A DNA stretch of 28,478 nucleotides from an uncultured Erysipelotrichaceae bacterium. GTDB lineage: Bacteria > Bacillota_I > Bacilli_A > Erysipelotrichales > Coprobacillaceae. The notes under the pieces were generated by a model. The model was not told the origin of the DNA and ran no database searches. It saw only the letters and a program-made list of their open reading frames with translations. The stretch lies in NCBI GenBank assembly GCA_900550005.1, contig URQL01000005.1, positions 1 to 28,478 of the forward strand, written 5' to 3'. Shown here piece after piece: positions 7,735 to 14,796 of the stretch. A program made the translations under genes and the position numbers. Within the stretch, counting starts at the first letter, position 1, and each line of letters starts with the position of its first letter.

Positions 7735-7748
7735 TGGAAGCGCTGATA
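7735..7748. promoter_or_regulatory. cre-like operator
   Basis: TGGAAGCGCTGATA matches the cre consensus TGNAARCGNWWWCA with two mismatches and contains the palindromic core AGCGCT. It lies at about +7 to +20, the same placement as the sites at 1547 and 4287. Confidence 0.5.
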
Positions 7749-7786
7749 AATCCAATAAAAATTAATAATAGAAATGAGTGATTAAT

Positions 7787-8971
7787 ATGAAAAAGAATAA
7801 AGTATTTATTATTCAAAGTTTAGTTTATGTTATGATTGCTTGTTTATGTGTGAGTATTGTTTTTACTTCTTTATGGAAAGGAACAATGAGTATTCAATTA
7901 TCTAAAATTCGTACATCTTTACATGATTCAAATGAAGTTTATTTAGTTAATCAAACTTATCAATTTCCTGAAGATAATCGTTTACCAGGATATGGATTTC
8001 TATTAAATAGTTTAAACAAGGCATTTAGCCAAGAAGAAATTAAACAAATCCAAGCTTTAGATTGTGTTGAAAAGCTTTATCCAGATTATCAACTCTATGG
8101 AAATAGTGAAGAAACGGATGAATCTTATTACAATATTAAAGTAGATGATAATACGTATTTAGAAAGTTTCTTTATAAAATCTTATTTTGATTTTCAAAAT
8201 GTAAAAGCAAAATGTTCTTATTTAACAGGCAATGAAGATGACATTTATATTTCACAAAATATTGCTAGTCAAATAGGACTTGCACCAAATAAGGATACAT
8301 CAATGGAATTAAATGGATTTGCTAATATTTCAAACGTGGATGATCCAAATAATGATGCATCTTATCCACTTACATTATCATTACCTGTAGCAGGTATATT
8401 AGATAAAAACTATGGTGAACTTTATGGTACAAATATTATCTTGATACCTTATGAAACAATGGAAAATACATTAAAACAATTAGGTCAAGAGGGTTTATTA
8501 AAGAGTGTTATTTACCGTGTTCAACTTAAAAAAGGCACTTCATTAGATAATTTTAAAATAAAAGTTCAAGAGATTGTTTCTACTGCAAAAGTAGCAAGTG
8601 ATTACAAGTATTATAAAGATGTAGGTACGTATTATCTTAAAGAAAATATGCAACTCGTTTTACCAACCCTTATTCTTTCTTTAGTTGGATTTATAATCAG
8701 TAATGTTGTTTACTATCGATTAGTAAAGAAAGCACATTTAACAAGAAAAACATTAGTATTTATGTTTATTAGTTTTATTACTTTAGAAGTAATCGTATCT
8801 CTAGCTTTCTATAATTCACTTTGTAATTTGATTATTGATGCAAAGTTATTAGAACCAATAATGGATTATTACTTACCAATGAATTACGGTCAAGCATGTC
8901 TTTACTTAATGACTACTTTAGGTGTTTTTTATGGCTTAACTTATTTAAGATTATCAAAAGAAAGTAAATAG
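7787..8971 (+). CDS. MacB/FtsX-like permease protein
   Basis: 394 residues from the ATG at 7787; a GTG three codons upstream is a possible alternative, and the ribosome site is weak either way. The topology is one N-terminal helix (about 7-29), an extracytoplasmic domain of about 250 residues, and three C-terminal helices (about 290-312, 325-350 and 365-390). It has no ATPase of its own and most likely uses one of the two upstream ATPases, as a third permease-type chain of the same system. It has its own promoter and cre-like operator and is followed by a strong terminator. The external domain shows no motif I can assign. Confidence 0.7.
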   Translation: MKKNKVFIIQSLVYVMIACLCVSIVFTSLWKGTMSIQLSKIRTSLHDSNEVYLVNQTYQFPEDNRLPGYGFLLNSLNKAFSQEEIKQIQALDCVEKLYPDYQLYGNSEETDESYYNIKVDDNTYLESFFIKSYFDFQNVKAKCSYLTGNEDDIYISQNIASQIGLAPNKDTSMELNGFANISNVDDPNNDASYPLTLSLPVAGILDKNYGELYGTNIILIPYETMENTLKQLGQEGLLKSVIYRVQLKKGTSLDNFKIKVQEIVSTAKVASDYKYYKDVGTYYLKENMQLVLPTLILSLVGFIISNVVYYRLVKKAHLTRKTLVFMFISFITLEVIVSLAFYNSLCNLIIDAKLLEPIMDYYLPMNYGQACLYLMTTLGVFYGLTYLRLSKESK

Positions 8972-8977
8972 TAAAGG

Positions 8978-9007
8978 GGATGTTCTTAGACTAGGAACAT
9001 CCTTTTT
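8978..9007 (+). terminator. Intrinsic terminator closing the ABC cassette
   Basis: GGATGTTC (8978-8985), 9-nt loop, GAACATCC (8995-9002), T5. Confidence 0.85.
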
Positions 9008-9012
9008 ACTGC

Positions 9013-9192
9013 ATTAACACCTCATTATTAACACAAATAGATAGGATAAAAGGAATACCAGATTTATTTACTCAAGAACTAAACAAATATAAGTCATTCT
9101 TTCCGTTAAAGGATGATCAAATAAATAATATTAAACAAGGAACTTTATTAAGAACATAAATTCTAGATAAAGAATGGAATAAAATAAAATAA
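9013..9192 (+). pseudogene. Short decayed ORF, origin unknown
   Basis: A frame of about 59 codons reads as protein-like sequence (including IKGIPDLFTQEL and LKDDQINNIKQGTLL), interrupted by one TAA at 9157-9159 and ending at 9190. It has no start codon or ribosome site. The composition looks like coding sequence rather than spacer, so it is probably the tail of a lost gene. I cannot name the family, and chance is possible at this length. Confidence 0.25.
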
Positions 9193-9217
9193 GGTTGCCA
9201 AAAGGCAACCTTATTTT
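9186..9217. terminator. Terminator of the CLC antiporter gene
   Basis: AATAAGGTTGCC (9188-9199), loop AAAA, GGCAACCTTATT (9204-9215), a 12-bp perfect stem with a stable tetraloop and A/T flanks usable in both directions. It overlaps the stop codon of the minus-strand gene. Confidence 0.85.
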
Positions 9218-10467
9218 GTTTTTTGATTAATATAGATAGGACTATATTTAGAATACATGATCTTTTGTTCTTTATATAAACCAGTATAACCAGATAACAT
9301 ATAACTGATTGCATCAATGAGTAAGAAATAAAGCACACCATCAAATCCAAAAAGTTCAAAACTTAATATTAATGAAGTCATAGGGCAGTTGGTTACACCA
9401 CAAAATAAAGCAACTAAACCAAGCGCTGCACACATTGATGGGCTAATATGAAGTATTTGTCCCATTAAACAACCAAATGTAGCACCTACAAAAAAGCTAG
9501 GAACAATTTCTCCACCTTTAAAACCACAACCTAAAGTAATGGCCGTAAAGATCATTTTTAAAATAAATGCTTCCGCTTTAACATCACCTTCAATGGCTTT
9601 TTCAATAATATTCATCCCTGCTCCAGCATAATCTCTAGAAAAGATTAGATATAGAATAATTAGGATGACACTTCCAGTGAGTACTTTAAAATAACTATTT
9701 TTAAAATGATCGCTAAAAAAGTGAGAAGCTTGATGAAGTAATGTACAAAAGATTATACTTAAAATAGCACATAGAATACCTAAAATCATGACTTTGCCAA
9801 ATGTCAAAGCTGAATATTTAGGAATAGATACAATACTAAAATGTTCAGGCGCAATATGGAAATAATGAGCAACACTGTAAGCGACAATCGAACTAAATGC
9901 ACATGGTATTAAGGCTGCATAATACATTAAACCAACACTAACGACTTCCATAGAGAAAAGTGTTGCTGTAATAGGTGTTCCAAAAAGGGTTGTAAAGGCA
10001 GCAGACATTCCTGCCATGGTAATAATATGTAAGTCTTTATCATCTAAGTGCAATATTCTCCCAATTTGTTGAGCAATACTCCCACCAAGTTGTAAAGCAG
10101 CACCTTCACGACCGGCAGAACCACCAACTAAATGGGTAATTACAGTTGAACCAAAGATAAGTGGTGCCATTTTAAAAGGAATTGGCTCATCAGAACGAAT
10201 AGAACTAATGACTAAGTTTGTTCCTTTAACGACTTTAACACCTAATAGATGATAGAAAGCAATAATGATACAGCCACCAATTGGTAATAGAAAAATCATA
10301 AAGTCATGACTCATACGAAATTTTGTCACAAAAGTCATACTGTAATAAAAACCACTGGCAATAAGTCCAACAATACCTCCAACTAATAATGCAATTAAAA
10401 TCCATTTTATAAAAACAATGAAATGCTGAAATAAATCTAATAATTGTTCTTTAAGTATATCAAACAT
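9211..10467 (-). CDS. CLC-family anion transporter, probably fluoride (CLC-F) type
   Basis: 418 residues with about ten membrane helices. CLC signatures are present: GSAGREGAALQLGG (about 116-129) with gating glutamate E121, and GGEIVPSFFVGA (about 320-331). The first selectivity segment reads G-T-N-L-V (82-86) instead of the GSGIP of chloride CLCs. The motif also has GREGA rather than GREGP. In my knowledge the GxNLV plus GREG(T/A) combination marks the fluoride-exporting CLC-F branch of Firmicutes. If so, it expels F- in exchange for H+ across the cell membrane. No C-terminal CBS domains are present. AGGGGG precedes the ATG. The leader is too short to hold a fluoride riboswitch. Chloride transport remains an alternative. 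Confidence 0.8.
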   Translation of the reverse strand: MFDILKEQLLDLFQHFIVFIKWILIALLVGGIVGLIASGFYYSMTFVTKFRMSHDFMIFLLPIGGCIIIAFYHLLGVKVVKGTNLVISSIRSDEPIPFKMAPLIFGSTVITHLVGGSAGREGAALQLGGSIAQQIGRILHLDDKDLHIITMAGMSAAFTTLFGTPITATLFSMEVVSVGLMYYAALIPCAFSSIVAYSVAHYFHIAPEHFSIVSIPKYSALTFGKVMILGILCAILSIIFCTLLHQASHFFSDHFKNSYFKVLTGSVILIILYLIFSRDYAGAGMNIIEKAIEGDVKAEAFILKMIFTAITLGCGFKGGEIVPSFFVGATFGCLMGQILHISPSMCAALGLVALFCGVTNCPMTSLILSFELFGFDGVLYFLLIDAISYMLSGYTGLYKEQKIMYSKYSPIYINQKTK

Positions 10468-10490
10468 AAAAAAATCCCCCTAACGAGGTT

Positions 10491-10499
10491 ATTATAGCA
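10491..10499 (-). promoter_or_regulatory. Extended -10 promoter of the CLC gene
   Basis: On the minus strand TGCTATAAT is a perfect extended -10, about 24 bp before the ATG. There is no convincing -35. The leader is only about 17 nt, so there is no room for a riboswitch. Confidence 0.55.
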
Positions 10500-10662
10500 T
10501 AAATCAAATGAAATAAATTAGAAAACTTATTTATATAAATTGAATTGAAAATAAAAAATAAATCTATAAAATAGAATGAATTTTAGTATACAATTGTTTT
10601 AATAACAAATTTGAATACAAAGTTTATGGTAAACTTTTAAAAATATTCAAAAAAAGACAATA

Positions 10663-10676
10663 TGGTAGCGATTACT
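10663..10676. promoter_or_regulatory. cre-like site upstream of the CstA promoter
   Basis: TGGTAGCGATTACT fits the cre consensus with two mismatches. It ends about 22 bp before the -35, roughly -69 to -56 from the predicted start, an upstream position more typical of CcpA activation than repression. The rest of the 314-bp gap 10468-10781 holds only the two promoters and A/T-rich sequence. Confidence 0.35.
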
Positions 10677-10698
10677 TACAAAATTTACGAAAATAACA

Positions 10699-10725
10699 TT
10701 GACAATTGCAAAATTTAGGTATAAT
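10699..10725 (+). promoter_or_regulatory. Promoter of the CstA-family gene, short spacer
   Basis: Both hexamers are consensus (TTGACA at 10699-10704, TATAAT at 10720-10725) but are 15 bp apart, two less than optimal. Such spacing usually weakens a promoter or makes it dependent on an activator. Confidence 0.55.
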
Positions 10726-10781
10726 GTAAAACATGCTAATAATTAGGGAACATTAAAGTGTGTTTATTAGGGGGAATTTTT

Positions 10782-12431
10782 ATGAACGGTTTATTAGTTT
10801 TATTATTGGCACTTATCGCTCTTGCAGGCGCATTCTTTGGATATGGTAAATATTTAGAAAAAACATGGGGGATCGATCCAAAGGCAACAACTCCTGCATA
10901 TCAAAAAGAAGATGGACAAGATTATGTTCCTACTTCTAAATGGGTGGTATTTGCTCATCAATTTTCATCAATTGCTGGAGCTGGACCGGTAACAGGACCA
11001 GTTATTGCCTTAATGTTTGGATGGTTACCTGCTTTATTATGGGTAATCGTAGGTGGTATTTTCTTTGGAGCAGTTCATGATTTTGGTGCTTTATATGCAT
11101 CTGTAAAAAATGAAGGAAAATCAATGGGATTAATTATTGAACAATACATTGGTAAAACAGGTAAAAAAATGTTCTTGATTTTCTGTTGGTTATTTACATT
11201 AATTGTTATTGCTGCTTTTACAGATATCGTTGCTGGAACATTTGATGGTATTGATGCAACAGGTGCTGTTAATACAATCAATGGGACAACAGCTTCTATT
11301 TCAATGTTATTTATTGTTGTCGCTATTTTATTTGGGTTATTTATACGTTATAAAAAACCAAATCAAGGTGTACAACTTGTTATTGGAATTATATTATTAA
11401 TTGCCATGATCGCTGTAGGGATTGCTTTTCCAATTTGTATCGATCGTAGTTTTTGGATTTATATTATTATTGCTTATTTATTCTTGGCATCCATTTTACC
11501 AATGTGGCTATTGATGCAACCTCGTGATTATTTAACTACTTTCTTATTAGTAGGAATGATCGCTGGTGCTGTAGTTGGGGTATTCGTTTCTAATCCAACA
11601 ATGAATTTACCTGCATTTACAGGATTTGAAGTAAACGGAAAATTTATTTTCCCAACATTATTTGTTACGATTGCTTGTGGTGCTGTTTCAGGATTCCATT
11701 CACTTGTATCAAGTGGAACATCTTCTAAACAAATCGCTAATGAAAAAGATATGCGTTTAGTTGGTTATGGGGCTATGTTACTTGAATCATTACTTGCTGT
11801 TTTAGTTATCGTTATTGTTTCATCACTGGCTACCGGTGGTAAATTACCAGAAGGAACACCATTCCAATTATTCTCTACTGGAGTATCTGGATTACTTGGA
11901 AAATTAGGAGTGCCTAGTCATGTAGCTACTTGTTTAATGGCGATGTCTGTTTCAGCTTTAGCTTTAACTTCATTAGACTCTGTTGCTCGTATTGGACGTA
12001 TGTCTTTACAAGAATTATGTGATAATGGTGGTAATGAAAAAGGATTAGCTAAAATCTTTAAAAATAAATATGCTGCAACAATCATTACATTATTCTTTGG
12101 TTATGTATTAGCTTTAGGTGGTTATACAAACATTTGGCCATTATTTGGAGCAAGTAACCAATTATTATCTGCATTAGTTTTAATTTCATTATCTGTATTC
12201 TTAAAAACAACAGGAAGAAAAGGATTTATGTTATGGATTCCAATGTGTATCATGTTAGTTGTAACGATGACTTCATTAGGACAATCTATTTATGCAATTA
12301 TTGTTGCATGGCAAACAACAGGATCAATTGATCTATTAACGCAAGGGTTACAATTATTCTTTGCTGTATTACTTGTTGTACTTGGATTAATTGTTGCCTT
12401 TTCTAACTTTAAAAAGTTAAAAGAAGCTTAA
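10782..12431 (+). CDS. cstA: CstA-family carbon starvation / pyruvate-peptide transporter
   Basis: 549 residues from the ATG at 10782, which has AGGGGG 7 nt upstream; the upstream GTG at 10758 adds eight residues that include the ribosome site itself. It is a polytopic membrane protein with about 14-16 helices. The CstA hallmark region is at the N-terminus: Y-x-P-T after the first helix, then HQFSSIAGAGPVTGP and GGIFFGAVHDFGALYAS. FHSLVSSGTSSKQ and the later LTSLDSVARIGR are also characteristic. Family members take up peptides or pyruvate in E. coli under carbon limitation. This protein is shorter than E. coli CstA (about 700), as is common in Firmicutes. It is monocistronic, with its own cre-flanked promoter and terminator. 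No pyruvate-sensing two-component system lies next to it. Confidence 0.88.
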   Translation: MNGLLVLLLALIALAGAFFGYGKYLEKTWGIDPKATTPAYQKEDGQDYVPTSKWVVFAHQFSSIAGAGPVTGPVIALMFGWLPALLWVIVGGIFFGAVHDFGALYASVKNEGKSMGLIIEQYIGKTGKKMFLIFCWLFTLIVIAAFTDIVAGTFDGIDATGAVNTINGTTASISMLFIVVAILFGLFIRYKKPNQGVQLVIGIILLIAMIAVGIAFPICIDRSFWIYIIIAYLFLASILPMWLLMQPRDYLTTFLLVGMIAGAVVGVFVSNPTMNLPAFTGFEVNGKFIFPTLFVTIACGAVSGFHSLVSSGTSSKQIANEKDMRLVGYGAMLLESLLAVLVIVIVSSLATGGKLPEGTPFQLFSTGVSGLLGKLGVPSHVATCLMAMSVSALALTSLDSVARIGRMSLQELCDNGGNEKGLAKIFKNKYAATIITLFFGYVLALGGYTNIWPLFGASNQLLSALVLISLSVFLKTTGRKGFMLWIPMCIMLVVTMTSLGQSIYAIIVAWQTTGSIDLLTQGLQLFFAVLLVVLGLIVAFSNFKKLKEA

Positions 12432-12457
12432 GAACCACAGTGTTGGTTCTTTTTTTT
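12431..12457 (+). terminator. Intrinsic terminator after cstA
   Basis: AGAACCA (12431-12437), 6-nt loop, TGGTTCT (12444-12450), T7. It begins at the last base of the stop codon. Confidence 0.85.
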
Positions 12458-12458
12458 A

Positions 12459-12489
12459 TTGACATAGAGTCTACTCTATGTAGTAAAAT
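12459..12489 (+). promoter_or_regulatory. MerR-type promoter and operator of the aldo/keto reductase
   Basis: -35 TTGACA (12459-12464) and -10 TAAAAT (12484-12489) are separated by 19 bp, the overlong spacer typical of MerR-activated promoters. Inside lies a perfect dyad, CATAGAGT (12463-12470), CT, ACTCTATG (12473-12480). The AGAGT/ACTCT arms resemble the operators of NmlR/AdhR-like MerR proteins that respond to aldehydes or electrophiles. Confidence 0.75.
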
Positions 12490-12510
12490 AATGTTAAGGA
12501 GGAAAAGAGG

Positions 12511-13521
12511 ATGGAAAAAGTAACATTAGGAAGAACAGGCATTACTGTAAACCGTAATGGATTTGGTGCTTTACCAATTCAACGTGTTACAGGTGAAGAT
12601 GCTACAAAAATTTTAAGAAAAGCTTACGATCAAGGTATTCGCTTCTTTGACAGTGCAAGATGGTATAGTGATAGCGAAGAAAAATTAGGAAATGCTTTAA
12701 GTGATGTCAGAAAAGATATTTATATTGCTACAAAAACAGGATCAACTACAGTAGAAGGATTTTGGCAAGATCTTGAAACAAGTTTACATAATTTAAAAAC
12801 AGATTATATCGATATTTATCAATTCCATAACCCATCATTTTGTCCAAAGCCTGGAGATGGTACAGGATTATATGAAGCAATGCTAGAAGCGAAAGCACAA
12901 GGTAAAATTCATTTTATCGGTTTAACAAACCATCGTTTACCTGTGGCTATTGAAGCTTGTGAAAGTGGATTGTACGATACAATTCAATTCCCATTTAGCT
13001 ATTTAGCTGATCAAAAAGATATTGACCTAGTCAACAAATGTAAAGGAAACAATATTGGATTTATTTGTATGAAAGCTTTGTCTGGAGGATTAATCAATCG
13101 TTCTGATGCAGCTTATGCTTATTTAGCTCAATTTGATAATGTTTTACCAATTTGGGGAATTCAAAAAGAAAGTGAATTAGATGAATTCCTTTCTTATCAA
13201 ACAAAAGCACCAGAATTAACAGATGAAATTCAAGCATTAATTGCTCATGATCGCAAAGAATTGGCTGGAGATTTCTGCCGTGGATGTGGTTATTGTATGC
13301 CTTGTCCAAAAGGAATTCAAATTAACCAATGCGCAAGAATGTCTTTAATGTTAAGAAGAGCACCAGCAGCAAGTTGGTTAAACGAACATTGGCAAGCAGA
13401 AATGAAAAAAATTGAAGATTGTGTTCATTGTGGAAAATGTATGCAACATTGTCCATATCATTTGAATACACCTGAATTATTAAAGAAAAACTATGAAGAT
13501 TATAAAACATTCTTAAAATAA
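12511..13521 (+). CDS. Aldo/keto reductase with C-terminal 4Fe-4S ferredoxin-like domain
   Basis: 336 residues. Residues 1-240 form an aldo/keto reductase barrel with the catalytic tetrad D47, Y52, K75 and H106 (in QFHNP). The C-terminal 90 residues add two cysteine clusters: C256, C259, C262, C265 and C304, C307, C310, C314, the latter a classical CxxCxxCxxxC ferredoxin motif. They probably hold 4Fe-4S clusters. Such oxidoreductases occur in strict anaerobes, are cytosolic, and probably link NAD(P)H or another electron carrier to reduction of an aldehyde or ketone; the real substrate is unknown. AAGGAGG precedes the ATG. A MerR-type promoter drives it, suggesting induction by reactive aldehydes or electrophiles. 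It is monocistronic, with its own terminator. Confidence 0.88.
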   Translation: MEKVTLGRTGITVNRNGFGALPIQRVTGEDATKILRKAYDQGIRFFDSARWYSDSEEKLGNALSDVRKDIYIATKTGSTTVEGFWQDLETSLHNLKTDYIDIYQFHNPSFCPKPGDGTGLYEAMLEAKAQGKIHFIGLTNHRLPVAIEACESGLYDTIQFPFSYLADQKDIDLVNKCKGNNIGFICMKALSGGLINRSDAAYAYLAQFDNVLPIWGIQKESELDEFLSYQTKAPELTDEIQALIAHDRKELAGDFCRGCGYCMPCPKGIQINQCARMSLMLRRAPAASWLNEHWQAEMKKIEDCVHCGKCMQHCPYHLNTPELLKKNYEDYKTFLK

Positions 13522-13533
13522 GAATGTTTTTTT
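13504..13533 (+). terminator. Intrinsic terminator after the aldo/keto reductase
   Basis: AAAACATTCTTA (13504-13515), loop AAA, TAAGAATGTTTT (13519-13530), then TTT. The stop codon is inside the stem. Confidence 0.85.
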
Positions 13534-13538
13534 GTAAT

Positions 13539-13567
13539 TTGACATATATTAATAAGTGTAGTACAAT
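13539..13567 (+). promoter_or_regulatory. Promoter of the toxin-antitoxin operon
   Basis: -35 TTGACA (13539-13544), 17 bp, -10 TACAAT (13562-13567). It is overlapped by a dyad operator. Confidence 0.75.
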
Positions 13568-13575
13568 GTATTACA
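13557..13575. promoter_or_regulatory. Dyad operator of the toxin-antitoxin operon
   Basis: TGTAGTACA (13557-13565), A, TGTATTACA (13567-13575): 9-bp arms with one mismatch, covering the -10 and the start site. It is the expected target of autorepression by the antitoxin or toxin-antitoxin complex. Confidence 0.6.
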
Positions 13576-13589
13576 AGGAAGGTGGTTTT

Positions 13590-13808
13590 ATGAGTTATTC
13601 AATTCGACTTAATGATGAAGAGGAAAAACTTTTTAAAAGTTATGCAAAACTCCATGGATGCTCACTAAGTGAAGCTTTAAAAAGAGCATTATTAGAAAAA
13701 ATTGAAGATGAGTATGATATTGCCTTAGCTGAGTGGGCACATAACGAATATTTAAAAGATCCTGAAACAATTTCTCATGAAGATCTTATGAAGGAATTAG
13801 GATTATGA
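13590..13808 (+). CDS. Antitoxin, ribbon-helix-helix type (RelB/DUF6290-like)
   Basis: 72 residues from the ATG at 13590, which has AAGGAAGGTGG just upstream; the open frame extends to 13524 but lacks a ribosome site and runs through the promoter. The N-terminus is a short strand (SYSIRLNDEEE) followed by helix-turn-helix-like LFKSYAKLHGCSLSEALKRALLEKIEDEYD, the ribbon-helix-helix DNA-binding fold of many antitoxins. The acidic C-terminus (about 45-72) should wrap the toxin. The stop overlaps the toxin start (ATGA), so the two are translationally coupled. It should repress its own promoter through the 13557-13575 dyad. Confidence 0.85.
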   Translation: MSYSIRLNDEEEKLFKSYAKLHGCSLSEALKRALLEKIEDEYDIALAEWAHNEYLKDPETISHEDLMKELGL

Positions 13809-14071
13809 GTTATAAAGTAGAATATTCTAAAACAGCGAAAAAACAAATTAAAAAAATGGATCAGTATACAAAAATAATGATTATGAATTGGATTAATAAG
13901 AACCTTGTAGGTTGTAATGATCCTAGAGAACAGGGTAAAGCATTAAAGGGAAATTTGAAAAATCAATGGCGTTATCGAGTTGGGGATTATCGTCTTATAT
14001 GTGATATAGTGGATGATAGATTAATTATATTAATGCTTTCTATTGGTCATCGAAAAGAGGTCTATAAGTAA
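13805..14071 (+). CDS. RelE/ParE-family toxin
   Basis: 88 residues, the usual size for this family. The pattern YKVEYSKTAKKQIKKMD at the start, then KALKGNLKNQWRYRVGDYRLICDI in the middle and a closing IGHRKEVYK, is the RelE/ParE fold, with the basic arginine-rich strands that in RelE contact the ribosome. The central R-Y-R-V-G-D-Y-R stretch and the terminal R-K-E-V-Y are conserved in RelE-type mRNA interferases, so ribosome-dependent mRNA cleavage is likelier than gyrase poisoning. The start overlaps the antitoxin stop by 4 bp. It looks intact. Confidence 0.9.
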   Translation: MSYKVEYSKTAKKQIKKMDQYTKIMIMNWINKNLVGCNDPREQGKALKGNLKNQWRYRVGDYRLICDIVDDRLIILMLSIGHRKEVYK

Positions 14072-14084
14072 GACTTCTTTTTTT
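14055..14084 (+). terminator. Intrinsic terminator after the toxin gene
   Basis: AGAGGTCT (14055-14062 or 14056-14063), loop, AGACTTCT (14071-14078) with one G-U pair, then six T. It overlaps the toxin stop codon. Confidence 0.7.
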
Positions 14085-14121
14085 AATTATGAAAAAAGAT
14101 GGTAATATTCTAAAGATAAGG

Positions 14122-14127
14122 TATAAT
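14122..14127 (+). promoter_or_regulatory. -10 element of the cysteine-hydrolase-like gene
   Basis: A consensus TATAAT 32 bp before the ATG. No recognisable -35 is found at 16-18 bp, so the promoter assignment is tentative. Confidence 0.4.
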
Positions 14128-14159
14128 GAAAATAATTGTGTATTTAAGGAAGTGTATTT

Positions 14160-14792
14160 ATGCAACATTATATTTATTTTATGATATCAGTGACTCAAAC
14201 ACGATTTGGTTATTTGATAAGAAAAGTAGGACACAATACTTATAATCATTCATCTGTTATTTTAGATGATCAGTTTAAAGAAATTTATGGCTTTGCTAGA
14301 AGTAAACACAAATTACCATTTGTGGGTGGTTTAGTTAAAGAAAATGTGGATCGTTTTACATTAAAAAGAAATGTAAAAGTACCGGTTAAAATATTTCGCG
14401 TACCTGTTAATGTTGTTGAATATGAAGGGGTGCGAAAAATCATTAAAGAAGTTTATGAAGATGAAGAATATATGTATAATCTTTATTCCGTTTTATCTTT
14501 TCCTTTGCTACAAGGATTTGAAACATATAAAGCTTATAGTTGTATTGACTTTATTATTCATTTATTACACTATCTTCAATTTGATATCGATAAACCGGCT
14601 TTTCAATATAAACCTGATGATTTAGTCGAATTGTTAAAGGGGTATGAGTATTATACAGGAGATTTAGTTGAATTATTACCTGATAGTGATCCTGATTTGA
14701 ATTATTTTGAACCAATTAATTTAGGTATGGTTAAAGAAAATATGGTTCATTTTAAAAGAATTACACAAAGAACATTTTTGAATAGAAAGTGA
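14160..14792 (+). CDS. Probable permuted NlpC/P60-like (YiiX-type) cysteine hydrolase
   Basis: 210 residues with no signal peptide or membrane segment, so cytosolic. Residues about 5-45 carry a Thr/Gly-rich strand and Y-N-H30-S-S-V, and a cysteine follows later in Y-S-C128-I-D-F. The order His then Cys, each at the expected strand or helix start, fits the circularly permuted NlpC/P60 (YiiX/LRAT-like) papain fold, whose members hydrolyse amide or ester bonds in peptides, lipids or cell-wall fragments. This is a motif-level assignment. The substrate is unknown. AAGGAAG precedes the ATG. It lies downstream of the toxin-antitoxin terminator with its own -10, and its stop is 4 bp before the MerR pseudogene. 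Confidence 0.5.
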   Translation: MQHYIYFMISVTQTRFGYLIRKVGHNTYNHSSVILDDQFKEIYGFARSKHKLPFVGGLVKENVDRFTLKRNVKVPVKIFRVPVNVVEYEGVRKIIKEVYEDEEYMYNLYSVLSFPLLQGFETYKAYSCIDFIIHLLHYLQFDIDKPAFQYKPDDLVELLKGYEYYTGDLVELLPDSDPDLNYFEPINLGMVKENMVHFKRITQRTFLNRK

Positions 14793-14796
14793 TACT

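Noticed and set aside
10468..10500. Fluoride (crcB-motif) riboswitch before the CLC gene
   Set aside because: The -10 lies about 24 bp from the start codon, leaving a leader far too short, and no GGNGATGG-like element is seen.
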